Below are positions 27,677 through 35,757 of a stretch of 64,000 nt of DNA, in pieces. Position numbers and translations under genes: made by a program. The notes under the pieces were generated by a model. That model had not been told where the DNA came from, did no database searches, and was given only the letters and a program-made list of their open reading frames with translations. How positions within the stretch are numbered: position 1 is the stretch's first letter; each line of letters begins with the position of its first letter. The stretch lies in contig NZ_CP040094.1 in the NCBI RefSeq assembly GCF_013343235.1, forward strand, positions 1,550,501 through 1,614,500, read 5' to 3'. Origin of the DNA: Nostoc sp. TCL240-02. GTDB lineage: Bacteria > Cyanobacteriota > Cyanobacteriia > Cyanobacteriales > Nostocaceae.

Positions 27677-30547
27677 ATGGTTGACCAGTACATTTTCTCT
27701 GGAAGTCTACCTGAAAATGCCAGTACTTATGTCAAACGAGAAACTGATGATGAATTAAATGAAGCCCTATTACAAGGGAAGTTTTGTTATGTACTAAATT
27801 CTAGACAGAGTGGAAAATCCAGCTTGCGTGTCAGAACAATGAGCCGTTTGAGTGAAGCTGGTGTAGAGTGTGCATCTATTGATTTATCCTCCATTAATAT
27901 TCAGACAGCAACTCAAGAAAATTGGTATGCGGATTTGATTGTTAAGCTCATCGATAGTTTTGCCTTGGATGTGGATTTTAAAGCCTGGTGGGAGCAGAAT
28001 CAATTAAATTCACCCTTATTAAGATTTAGTAACTTTCTGACAAAAATACTTCTCGCAGAAATTTCAGAAAATATAGTAATTTTTATTGATGAGATTGATA
28101 GTGTTCTGAGTCTAAATTTCCCTACAGATGACTTTTTTGCTTTTATTAGGTCTTGTTATAATGAGCGAGTTGATAATTCCCAATACAATCGCCTCACTTT
28201 CTGTTTACTAGGCGTTGCATCACCGACTAGTTTAATACAAGATAAGAATCGTACTCCATTTAATATTGGTAAGGCCATCTCCCTCAAGGGCTTCCAACTG
28301 CATGAAGCTGAACCATTAGAAAAAGGTTTGCGCGGTAAATTTAGTAACCCCCAAGTAGTAATGCAAGAAATCTTGCACTGGACTGGAGGACAACCATTTT
28401 TGACTCAAAAACTGTGTCAGTTCATGGTTGAAGAATCTGAGCAAGATAACCCTCGTTCAGTAGAGCAAGTTGTCAAGTCACGGATTATTGAAAACTGGGA
28501 ATCACAAGATGAACCGGAACATCTGCGAACGATTCAAGCCAGAATTTTGCGCGATGAACAACGGGCAGGGTATTTACTAGAATTGTACCAACAAGTCAGA
28601 CTGAGTGAAGAACAATCCGAAGTAATAGCAGATGATACTTTAGAGCAGAGCGAGTTACAGCTTTCGGGATTAGTTGTAAGACAGCAAGGTAAGCTGAGAA
28701 TTTATAATCAAATTTACCGGGAAATATTTAACTTCAATTGGATTGAAAATCAACTAAACAACCTCCGTCCCTATTCTGAAAATTTTCGCTTTTGGTTCAC
28801 TTCTGGAGGTGTTGATGAATCACGGCTACTGCGGGGTAAGGCTTTACAAGAAGCAGAAGAATGGGCAAGGGATAAGAATTTAAGTTATCAGGATAAACAG
28901 TATTTAGCAGCTAGTAAAGAGAAAAAAATCCAGGAGGAAATTACTGCGAAAGAACAAGAAGCTGCTTTGGAAAGGGAGAGAAAGGATAGGGAGGCAGCAG
29001 AGGGAAGAAATCAATTGCTCAGTGAGGCAAATAAGAAAGCTCAACGACGAATTAGTGTTGGAGTTGTTGTTTTGGTTGTTGCAGTTCTGGGAGCAGCAAC
29101 TTTAGGAATATGGTCTAGGAAGGAGGTTGAAGCAGCCAATTCTCAGGTTAATGAAGCTAAAAAAAGTTTAACACAAGCCCAGCAAAAGGCTACAGAAGCT
29201 GAGGAGCTAGAACAGCAAGCTAAAGAAGGTGAAGAATTAGCACAAAAAAAAGCAATAGAAGCTAATAAAACTGCTAAAAAAGCGCAGCAGCAAGCAAACA
29301 ATGCTGAAGAAAGTACCGCAAGAGCCAAACAGAATTTAAATACAGCCCAAAGTAATTTAGAGGCAAAAAGTAGGGAATTCTCTGAAACTAATGTTCTGTT
29401 AAGTCAAGCTCAAAAGAAAGAATCAGCAATTTTTGCAAAACTTACCACCAAAGAAAATGAATTGAACCAAACTAATGCAAAAAATGAAGAAGCTCAAAAA
29501 GAAGTTAAAAATGTTCGTCAACTTGTAGAATTAGCTGGGAAATTACGAAGCGAAAGTTCATCAGATTCAGATGAAGCTTTAAGACTAGCTGCATTATCAT
29601 TTAACATAAATAATTATCAAATAAAACAAGCACTATTATTTGCTTCTCAGTCACAAGCATATCAACTATTAAAAGATTGGAATAACGCAAAAAAAACAAT
29701 TGATGAAAGTGAAAAATATTTATCAAAAGCAAATAAAAATAAATTAGCTTCTGATGAAGAATTGCAAGTTAAAATATTATTTTATGGATATCAAGGTAGT
29801 TTATTAGCTCAGAACAACCAAACTAAAGAAGCTCTAGAATCTTATACTAAAGCATTTAACATTTTAGAGAATCATCCAAATCAAGCTGATTTCACTAAAG
29901 AGAATCAGTTGATTACAGGCGATAATATTGAATCAGTTCATCGGGTTTTAATTAAGCTAAACTCTCAAGATAAGGAATTTAAAAAACAGGTTGAAGCATC
30001 ACTAAAAAAAAATTTATATGCTCAACTCGAATATTATTTGAAGGCGAGAAATTGGGAATTGGCTGATGATCTAACATACCGACTCATGCTCAATATTGCT
30101 CAAAGGGAAGAACAAGGATATTTAGATTATGAGCAGATTAATAGTTTCTCTTGTCTAAACCTGCAAAACATAGACAAGCTTTGGGTCAATGCAGACAAGC
30201 GTTTTGGCTTTAGTGTGCAGAAGGAAATATGGATTAAGACTGGGAATAGGTTGGGTATAAAACCAGTAGAGTGGAATGGCAAAGATGATGAAAATTATTT
30301 ACAGTTTGCAAGGGCAGTTCGATGGTATGATGACAAACAAGAAAACACTACAGGTCGCTCAAGAGATAGTTTTGCTATTGTGAGCCGTGACTTGCTGATA
30401 AAGGGTATAAAAAAAGACCCAGAGTACGGAAGGGGAGGGCTACCATTCCTGCGGTTCGGAGGGATCATTACTTCATTTTTTGGTCAAGTTCCAGATTTGC
30501 CGATCCTGTACGTCCTTTCTCGCACTGCGACTTGCAATGAACACTAA
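27677..30547 (+). CDS. AAA-like ATPase - transmembrane - coiled coil - GUN4 protein
   Basis: 956 residues. An AAA_35-type ATPase comes first: Walker A LNSRQSGKSSLRVR near residue 44, Walker B IVIFIDEIDSVLS near 135, GGQPFLTQKLCQFM near 240. Then a charged helix, one membrane span near 457-480 (GVVVLVVAVLGAATLGIW), a long alanine/glutamate coiled coil to about 650, TPR-like helices, and a C-terminal GUN4 domain from about 785 (ARNWELADDLTYRLMLNIA, LQNIDKLWVNADKRFGFSVQ). GUN4 binds Mg-porphyrins in the chlorophyll pathway; fused GUN4 domains are known but not understood. GGAG at 27667-27670, inside the end of the preceding gene, serves this start. Confidence 0.9.
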   Translation: MVDQYIFSGSLPENASTYVKRETDDELNEALLQGKFCYVLNSRQSGKSSLRVRTMSRLSEAGVECASIDLSSINIQTATQENWYADLIVKLIDSFALDVDFKAWWEQNQLNSPLLRFSNFLTKILLAEISENIVIFIDEIDSVLSLNFPTDDFFAFIRSCYNERVDNSQYNRLTFCLLGVASPTSLIQDKNRTPFNIGKAISLKGFQLHEAEPLEKGLRGKFSNPQVVMQEILHWTGGQPFLTQKLCQFMVEESEQDNPRSVEQVVKSRIIENWESQDEPEHLRTIQARILRDEQRAGYLLELYQQVRLSEEQSEVIADDTLEQSELQLSGLVVRQQGKLRIYNQIYREIFNFNWIENQLNNLRPYSENFRFWFTSGGVDESRLLRGKALQEAEEWARDKNLSYQDKQYLAASKEKKIQEEITAKEQEAALERERKDREAAEGRNQLLSEANKKAQRRISVGVVVLVVAVLGAATLGIWSRKEVEAANSQVNEAKKSLTQAQQKATEAEELEQQAKEGEELAQKKAIEANKTAKKAQQQANNAEESTARAKQNLNTAQSNLEAKSREFSETNVLLSQAQKKESAIFAKLTTKENELNQTNAKNEEAQKEVKNVRQLVELAGKLRSESSSDSDEALRLAALSFNINNYQIKQALLFASQSQAYQLLKDWNNAKKTIDESEKYLSKANKNKLASDEELQVKILFYGYQGSLLAQNNQTKEALESYTKAFNILENHPNQADFTKENQLITGDNIESVHRVLIKLNSQDKEFKKQVEASLKKNLYAQLEYYLKARNWELADDLTYRLMLNIAQREEQGYLDYEQINSFSCLNLQNIDKLWVNADKRFGFSVQKEIWIKTGNRLGIKPVEWNGKDDENYLQFARAVRWYDDKQENTTGRSRDSFAIVSRDLLIKGIKKDPEYGRGGLPFLRFGGIITSFFGQVPDLPILYVLSRTATCNEH

Positions 30548-30704
30548 CTTTTTGGCTTTTCAGTGTGCTTTCCCACGCTCAACTTGTTAAAAGCGACTAA
30601 CTTTTCGAGTGAGCGATTGGGACTTACAAAGTGTAACACATAAGGCTTTTAAAAGTTTATAAATATTTATCTCGACAGCCTCATTTACCACGCAATAATC
30701 AGCA

Positions 30705-31468
30705 TTAGGCAAATCCGATACCATCAGCCTCTGTCGGCTGATAGCAATTCGCGGACATAAATTTTTCCGCTACATTCTTGACTTGCGTACTCTCCGTCAC
30801 TCTCTGCTTATCCCAAGGTAAACTCATCTGTCCCGGTGAAGATTTTTTCGCTTTCACCCCCTTCACAATCGATGGCAAAAAGTTGCTACCCCAGAAATTT
30901 CGTTTCTCCGGTTTTACTTTTGGTTTATATTTCTGGCAGAATTTACGATACTTCGCCGCACATTCCTCCAAAGTTCGCCCCAACTGCAAAAACGACGGAT
31001 GCGATTGCGTGATGCCATCATTGCTCAAACGGTCATGAGTGCCATAGTTGCTAAAGTCGTAGAAATAACCCTGCTGCATCCCGGCCTGGGGTTAGCGTGA
31101 ATATATCGCAGGGTATTTAAAGCCCGTCGCTGGTCGGTATTAGCAAAACCCGTGCTGTGATATCGCTTCTCCCAAAAATGTCCTGTGCGGTTGAGCATTC
31201 GATTGAAGCACATAGCCGTATACCAGTTGAGCCAGTGCATAATTTTGGGAAGGTCTTCTGGCTGTTTTGGTTCCAGCAGGTAATGCACATGATTGCTCAT
31301 GATACACAGGGCATAGAGTTTAAATTGATACTTCTCCTGTGCTTTTTTAATGGCGTAAAGCAACACTTCACGACATTCCAGCCGTGTTAGGCGAAACTCC
31401 CGGTTATTGCAACGGGTAGTAATGTGGTAGCAAAATCCAGATTGCAAATTACGTTTTGGACGAGACAT
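30705..31468 (-). pseudogene. REP-associated tyrosine transposase (RAYT), frameshifted
   Basis: The 5' frame (31468-31083) has the Y1 HUH-transposase layout: CYHITTRCNNREF, then ALCIMSNHVHYLLEP with the HxH metal motif, WYTAMCFNRM, GHFWEKRYHS, and NTLRYIHANP. Coding sense then jumps frame near 31083 to GMQQGYFYDFSNYGTHDRL, the known continuation of this family, and runs to 30705. A single-base loss explains it. Without the shift the product would be about 250 residues, normal for RAYT. I did not find a convincing REP hairpin array beside it. Confidence 0.85.
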
Positions 31469-31526
31469 TACAAATACGTAAATGACAATATGAATAGTTT
31501 AGTTTACAGACTGTTGTACAGACCCA

Positions 31527-31835
31527 CTACCCCTCCCAATCAACCAACGCCCCATCAACAATCACAATTCCCCACTGTGGAAACTTCATCAGCAATTTCT
31601 TGATCACAATCTGCAAAGCCGGATCATCCCAACACTCTTGCAAGTACTCAAACCCCGGATTCTGCCCCGAATTTCCCGCAATTCTGAGTTTCTGCATACG
31701 CTCTGGTCGTGCGTTCGCCCTTGCAACAATCGCCTCATGTGACCATTTTTCAGCACTGGGGACAGGAGCGGCGGAACTTTCACCCTCATCAACTGCTTTG
31801 ATTTCTACACCTGAAACTGAATTTTCAACTAACAA
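31527..31835 (-). CDS. FLQECW-cassette protein D (unknown function)
   Basis: A 102-residue frame from a TTG; it stays open upstream to about 31893. It shares with cassette B the NSVSGVE opening, the KWSHEAIVARANARPER middle and the C-terminal FEYLQECWDDPALQIVIKK block. Its upstream edge runs directly into a truncated methyltransferase in another frame. I do not recognise the family. Probably the 3' part of a mobile or duplicated gene rather than a free-standing gene. Confidence 0.5.
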   Translation of the reverse strand: MLVENSVSGVEIKAVDEGESSAAPVPSAEKWSHEAIVARANARPERMQKLRIAGNSGQNPGFEYLQECWDDPALQIVIKKLLMKFPQWGIVIVDGALVDWEG

Positions 31836-31855
31836 CGAAGCGGGATTACGTGCTT

Positions 31856-32119
31856 CTACAAGCTCTGGTGTTTGATTAGCGATCGCACAATTTTAAGTAG
31901 TTCTGTGGCAATATCAATTCCAATCACAAAACCGTTTGGGACTACTTTTTGAGCAGCTTTAATTGCAACATTACCAGTTCCTGTTGCCACATCTAAAACC
32001 CATTGCCCAGAGCTTGGAGTTGCGTAGTCAAAAAGTGCAATTGCGCGATTGAAGGTAAGATCGTTATCATAATTGGTTCTAGCATTATAAAAATTGATAA
32101 TTTCCTGTTTATATGTCAT
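31856..32119 (-). pseudogene. N-terminal fragment of a SAM-dependent methyltransferase
   Basis: The frame starts MTYKQEIINFYNARTNYDND and reaches motif I, VLDVATGTGNVAIKAA, and the acidic strand-2 end GIDIATELL, all characteristic of UbiE-like class I methyltransferases. At about 31905 homology ends abruptly, at a HIP1 site shared with cassette B, and the rest of the frame is out-of-frame cassette D sequence. So about 70 of the usual 250 residues remain and the SAM site is incomplete. Confidence 0.7.
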
Positions 32120-32272
32120 AAATAACAGCAGTTTAGGGTAACAAAAAAGCAATTTCAATAGGTTGAAATTAATGCTTTAAGACTAAGGATGGACATATTA
32201 AGTTTTTTTCTTTCTATGCACCAAGCTTTAACCTTTGGTCAATGGCTATGGTGGGTTTTGTCTACGCCTCAC

Positions 32273-32770
32273 TCAGCCTTCATAGGCAAACACGAAAAAC
32301 TTAGTATCCTCATACGTGAACTCCGCAATCTGACACATCCCCATTTTTCGATGAGCCAGAAGAGATGGTTCATTATGGGCTTTAATAAATAGTATCCCTT
32401 GACGCTGGGGTAATAAATTCTTCAACTTCGCAAACATTGCCGCAGCAATACCTTGACTTCGTATGGTTTCCTCAACGCAGATGGGGCCATACAAATAAGC
32501 GTCTTTATTACCAGGGTAGACTTGTAACATTGTCGTGATAATTGGTACCTGTACTACTGCCTTTGGCCAAGTCAGTAAAAATCCTACTACTTGATTATCT
32601 TTACGAGCAACAATACTGGGCATTTGAGAGATTGTCTTACTTACGGCTTGTGGCTCAAGATGACCTAGTAACATTCCACCATGTTCTGGATCATTGGCTT
32701 GGGCTAACGCCACAATTCCTGCCACATCTGCTTGATTAGCTTGGTCAATCACAACATTAGACAAATACAT
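32273..32770 (-). CDS. GNAT-family N-acetyltransferase
   Basis: 165 residues, complete. The acetyl-CoA pyrophosphate-binding motif A is visible as ICVEETIRSQGIAAAMFAKL (RxxGxA), with the preceding strand ending in YLYGP and a C-terminal HNEPSLLAHRKMGM helix-strand pair. Cytosolic acetyltransferase; substrate unknown. Start ATG 32770. A divergently decayed GNAT tail at 22011 is not from a copy of this gene. Confidence 0.85.
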   Translation of the reverse strand: MYLSNVVIDQANQADVAGIVALAQANDPEHGGMLLGHLEPQAVSKTISQMPSIVARKDNQVVGFLLTWPKAVVQVPIITTMLQVYPGNKDAYLYGPICVEETIRSQGIAAAMFAKLKNLLPQRQGILFIKAHNEPSLLAHRKMGMCQIAEFTYEDTKFFVFAYEG

Positions 32771-32852
32771 ACAGAGGTACTCTAGTAAATTTGTATTATG
32801 GGATTTTGGATTTCGGTGAGAGTTACTTAATCAAAACCAATTAAGTTATCAA

Positions 32853-33161
32853 TTAACTAACTTTCTGCTCTGCAAACAGTGACAACTGCCCAGGAGAGAC
32901 ATTGCCTCTACCAAAACGGTGGTAGGACAGGTGGCAGCTGCTACACAAACAAACTAAGTTTTCTAAACGATTATCAGAAGGATCTCTATTCCAATGGTGT
33001 ACTTGCAACGTGTAGGCTTTGCGTTCAGGAAAGGTTAAATTATCGGGTTTTTCACCTGGACGTAAGCAGGCTCTACCGCACTTAGCACAACGCCAGTTGG
33101 AAGCCGCTTTCAATGCTGTGGCTATTTCTTTCCAGTTGTCTGGATATACACCCTGACTCAT
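32853..33161 (-). CDS. HNH endonuclease-like protein
   Basis: 102 residues. A zinc-supported HNH module: CAKCGRAC, then the catalytic strand YTLQVHHWNRDPSDNRLENL (HH...N) and CLCSSCHLSYHR as the second zinc pair. Small stand-alone HNH proteins of this kind nick or cut DNA in mobile elements, phages or defence genes; the target is unknown. Start ATG 33161. No partner gene is coupled to it. Confidence 0.85.
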   Translation of the reverse strand: MSQGVYPDNWKEIATALKAASNWRCAKCGRACLRPGEKPDNLTFPERKAYTLQVHHWNRDPSDNRLENLVCLCSSCHLSYHRFGRGNVSPGQLSLFAEQKVS

Positions 33162-33330
33162 GATACTGATGAAGCTGGTGAATGGCTGATTAATTACAAG
33201 AGCTTAGCGCATTCATCAAGCTAATTCAAATACTGTTGCGATGGCGTAAGTGATCGCTCTAGCTCCCTTCCCCAAACCCTACACTTGCTACAATCTAATC
33301 AATTGAAACTTCCAAATGTTTTTTGCGGGT

Positions 33331-33590
33331 ATGTCCAGTTTTTGGTTTTAGGAAAAGATTCGGTTGAATACGAGATATTCAAGAAATATGAACGGGCATT
33401 AGTCACTATCGGTGTTAACTTTTCTCTTGAGCAAGTCCAAGAAGCATTGGAAGCCTGCAATCGCCTCGTCACTGACGTTTTTTATGATGAAGGCACTGAG
33501 TTTATCAAGTTCACCAACGGCAAAGAAATACTGGTAGAGACTGCTTGGCGTTGGGAGTGGGAACAAGGGCTGCAATATGCCAGTAGTTGA
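33331..33590 (+). pseudogene. Family-X gene, internally deleted and frameshifted
   Basis: Compared with the gene at 33703, the N-terminus starts MSSFWF (ATG 33331) and then changes frame to KDSVEYEIFKKYERALVTIG (equivalent to ADSVEQELFDLYAPALRSLG). About 75 residues of the middle are missing: the frame jumps from EALEACN straight to RLVTDVFYDEGTEFIKFTNG and ends RWEWEQGLQYASS. Unknown family. The frame is also readable from a TTG at 33285, giving 101 residues that may still be made. Confidence 0.6.
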
Positions 33591-33702
33591 AGTGCGACAC
33601 CGAATAGCCCGTCGTAGACATGGCTACTTGTCCTCACATCAACACGAAGCACGCTAAATGCTAAATTTTATTTAGCCACCCAGCAGGAGTTTTCTTTTTC
33701 TT

Positions 33703-34191
33703 ATGTGGTTTTGGTCTGCCGATTCAGTAGAACAAGAATTATTTGATCTGTATGCCCCAGCCCTGCGATCGCTCGGCGTAAATTTTAATGATGAGCAACT
33801 CCAAGACACTCTAGAAGCAGCAAGCTATGGTTTAGAAGATGCTTTCAGGAGCGCAATCGTTTATATACTCTGGCTCGAAGAAAACCTCAAGCCCATCTAC
33901 CCGACTGCGATACTAATCGAGGCACTGGCAAATCAATGGCGCACCAAGTACTGGAAGCCGGAGTATTTAGAACTTGAACAATTGCTCTCAAGAGGAAAGC
34001 ACTGGTGGAGGGCAGCAGTGGATAAGTGGGGTTACGACGAGCGTAATCAACTGGTTGCAGACATATTTTATGACCACGGGCAAGAATTTATTAAGTTCCG
34101 CAATGGTAAAGAAATTCTAGTTGACACTGCTTATAAGTGGGGATGGGAGCGAGTCGCAGATTATGCGTCCCCATTTTCAGAAAATAAGTAG
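33703..34191 (+). CDS. Family-X protein, longest copy (unknown function)
   Basis: 162 residues, soluble and acidic, with no domain I recognise. Visible blocks are MWFWSADSVEQELFDLYAPA, a central helix, HWWRAAVDKWGYDERNQLVA and a C-terminal FYDHGQEFIKFRNGKEILVD. Pieces of the same family occur at 19220, 22891 and 33331, so it was a multi-copy gene. The IS630 element begins at 34187 inside the last codons: the stop is supplied by the element, and removing it would change the end from ENK to ENNTQFI. The start ATG 33703 has AGGAG at 33685, rather far upstream. Confidence 0.65.
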   Translation: MWFWSADSVEQELFDLYAPALRSLGVNFNDEQLQDTLEAASYGLEDAFRSAIVYILWLEENLKPIYPTAILIEALANQWRTKYWKPEYLELEQLLSRGKHWWRAAVDKWGYDERNQLVADIFYDHGQEFIKFRNGKEILVDTAYKWGWERVADYASPFSENK

Positions 34192-35381
34192 GTGGGCGGG
34201 GAAAAACCAAAATATGTAAGAATAAGTAAATATGGAGAAAATATTAAAGCAGGTATAAAATGTGGGAGCGCGTCTAAGAGTATTTCTGACCCGTGAAGAA
34301 GATCGAACCTTATTTGAGTTGAGGGCAGCAACAACGGTGTCGCAGAAAGTAAAAGATCGAGCCTTAGTAGTCAGATTAAATTCTCAAGGATGGTATATCG
34401 AAAAAATAGCAGCCCATTTTAATTGGACAGACCAAACAGTAAGGGAAACGCTTCATAAGTGGGAAAAAAAAGGTTTAGGAGGACTATGGGATGCTCCGGG
34501 TAGAGTCGGAATAACAAAGTGGAAAGAAGAGGATATTGTTTATTTAGAAGAATGCCTTAAAGCCGAGCCACGCACATACCACGCACATATAATAGTCGGC
34601 AATTAGCAAAAAAGCTGGAGAACGAAAGAAATATTAAGTTGAGTCCCGACAGAATTAGAAGGGTACTCAAAAAAAGGGGATTAACTGGAAAAGAGCCAGA
34701 ATTAGTCACAGAAAAAAGCAAGATCCTGTAATACGAAAGCTCAAACAGGCAGACCTTGAAATGCTAGAGCTAGCTGCTGCTGCTGGCGAGATAGACCTGA
34801 AATATTTAGATGAATCAGGCTTTTGTATGTGGTGTACGCCCGGTTATACATATTACCCAGTAGGAGAACAAAAGCGCTTAGAACAAAGTAAACGACGTGG
34901 CAGAAGATTGAGTATTCTTGGCTTGTTTCAACCATTAGTAAGTTTTATTTATGGCTTAGTTATTGGCAGCATAAAGAGTGAATCTTAGATCAATATCATG
35001 GAAAATGAGGCTATCCAGGCAGAACAAGAAATCAAGGCTACTGGACGTATAAGAGTCATAGTTCAAGATAATGGTTCCATACATAAATCTCTTGATGTAC
35101 AAGAATATTGGACTCAGTGGGAACAGATGGGGTTATATATTTTCTTTCTACCTGCATATTGTTCAGAGATGAATAGAATTGAGCTAGAGTGGCAACAACT
35201 CAAAAAACATGAAATTTCTGGGCAGATGTTTGATGATGAATTAGACCTAGCTTATGCAGTTATTAATGGGATAGAAGCTAGAGGAGAACGAAATAATTAC
35301 GGTACAGAACGCTTCAAATTCAACAATCATCTTTCTTCTAACATTGCTTTACATATATTGGTTTTTCCACGCCCACCTACT
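34187..35381. mobile_element. IS630-family insertion sequence, complete but dead (copy 1)
   Basis: Terminal repeats AGTAGGTGGGCG...GGAAAAACCA (34187) and the matching complement ending CGCCCACCTACT (35381), both flanked by TA (34185-34186 and 35382-35383). It inserted at the 3' end of a family-X gene. 1195 bases. A truncated second copy with the same internal lesions lies at 59344-60376, and a diverged remnant at 12849-13233. Confidence 0.92.
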
Positions 35382-35384
35382 TAA
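34262..35384 (+). pseudogene. IS630 transposase, inactivated
   Basis: The helix-turn-helix part (IEKIAAHFNWTDQTVRETL) starts from a GTG at 34262. Near 34575 a partial duplication of CGCACATA shifts the frame; the continuation SRQLAKKLENERNIKLSPDR is in another frame, and a further shift precedes ADLEMLELAAAAGEIDLKYL. A TAG at 34987-34989 interrupts the frame just before the block with VIVQDNGSIH and NRIELEWQQLKK. DESGF, DNGSIH and the final glutamate are all recognisable, so the protein was once a normal DDE transposase. Confidence 0.88.
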
Positions 35385-35453
35385 CACTCAATTTATTTAA
35401 GGTATATTAACGAAAGACTATGAAAATCTTAAGTAAATCAGTACGGTACATGG

Positions 35454-35750
35454 CTAGAGGATGGCTTTTTCATCATTCCACCTTTTGAACAGGTTTTTAA
35501 AATTTTGTGGTTTAATGACGGAGACTTTTAAAGTATAACGAAGTCGCGTCTGGAAAATTACCTCTTGGCAGTGGCGCGGTTGAAAGTTTAATTCGTTTAT
35601 AAAATCCCAAGCAGCTTGACAACCTTTTTTTGCATTATCATTAGTAGGCGTTGAAGAAAGACACTCATTTCCGATTCTAATAGAACAGGTGATCAAGAGC
35701 GATGTAGAAAAAAGTAGCCCGCCACTAACTAACCCCAGAGGTAAAATCAC
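35454..35750 (-). CDS. Small exported or membrane-anchored hypothetical protein
   Basis: 98 residues beginning with a hydrophobic segment (LVSGGLLFSTSLLITC) that could be a signal peptide, with a cysteine at its end as in a lipoprotein. The rest is basic and unrecognised. It lies 7 bases after the stop of the Ser/Thr kinase gene on the same strand, so it is probably co-transcribed. Confidence 0.5.
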   Translation of the reverse strand: MILPLGLVSGGLLFSTSLLITCSIRIGNECLSSTPTNDNAKKGCQAAWDFINELNFQPRHCQEVIFQTRLRYTLKVSVIKPQNFKNLFKRWNDEKAIL

Positions 35751-35757
35751 AGAGTTG

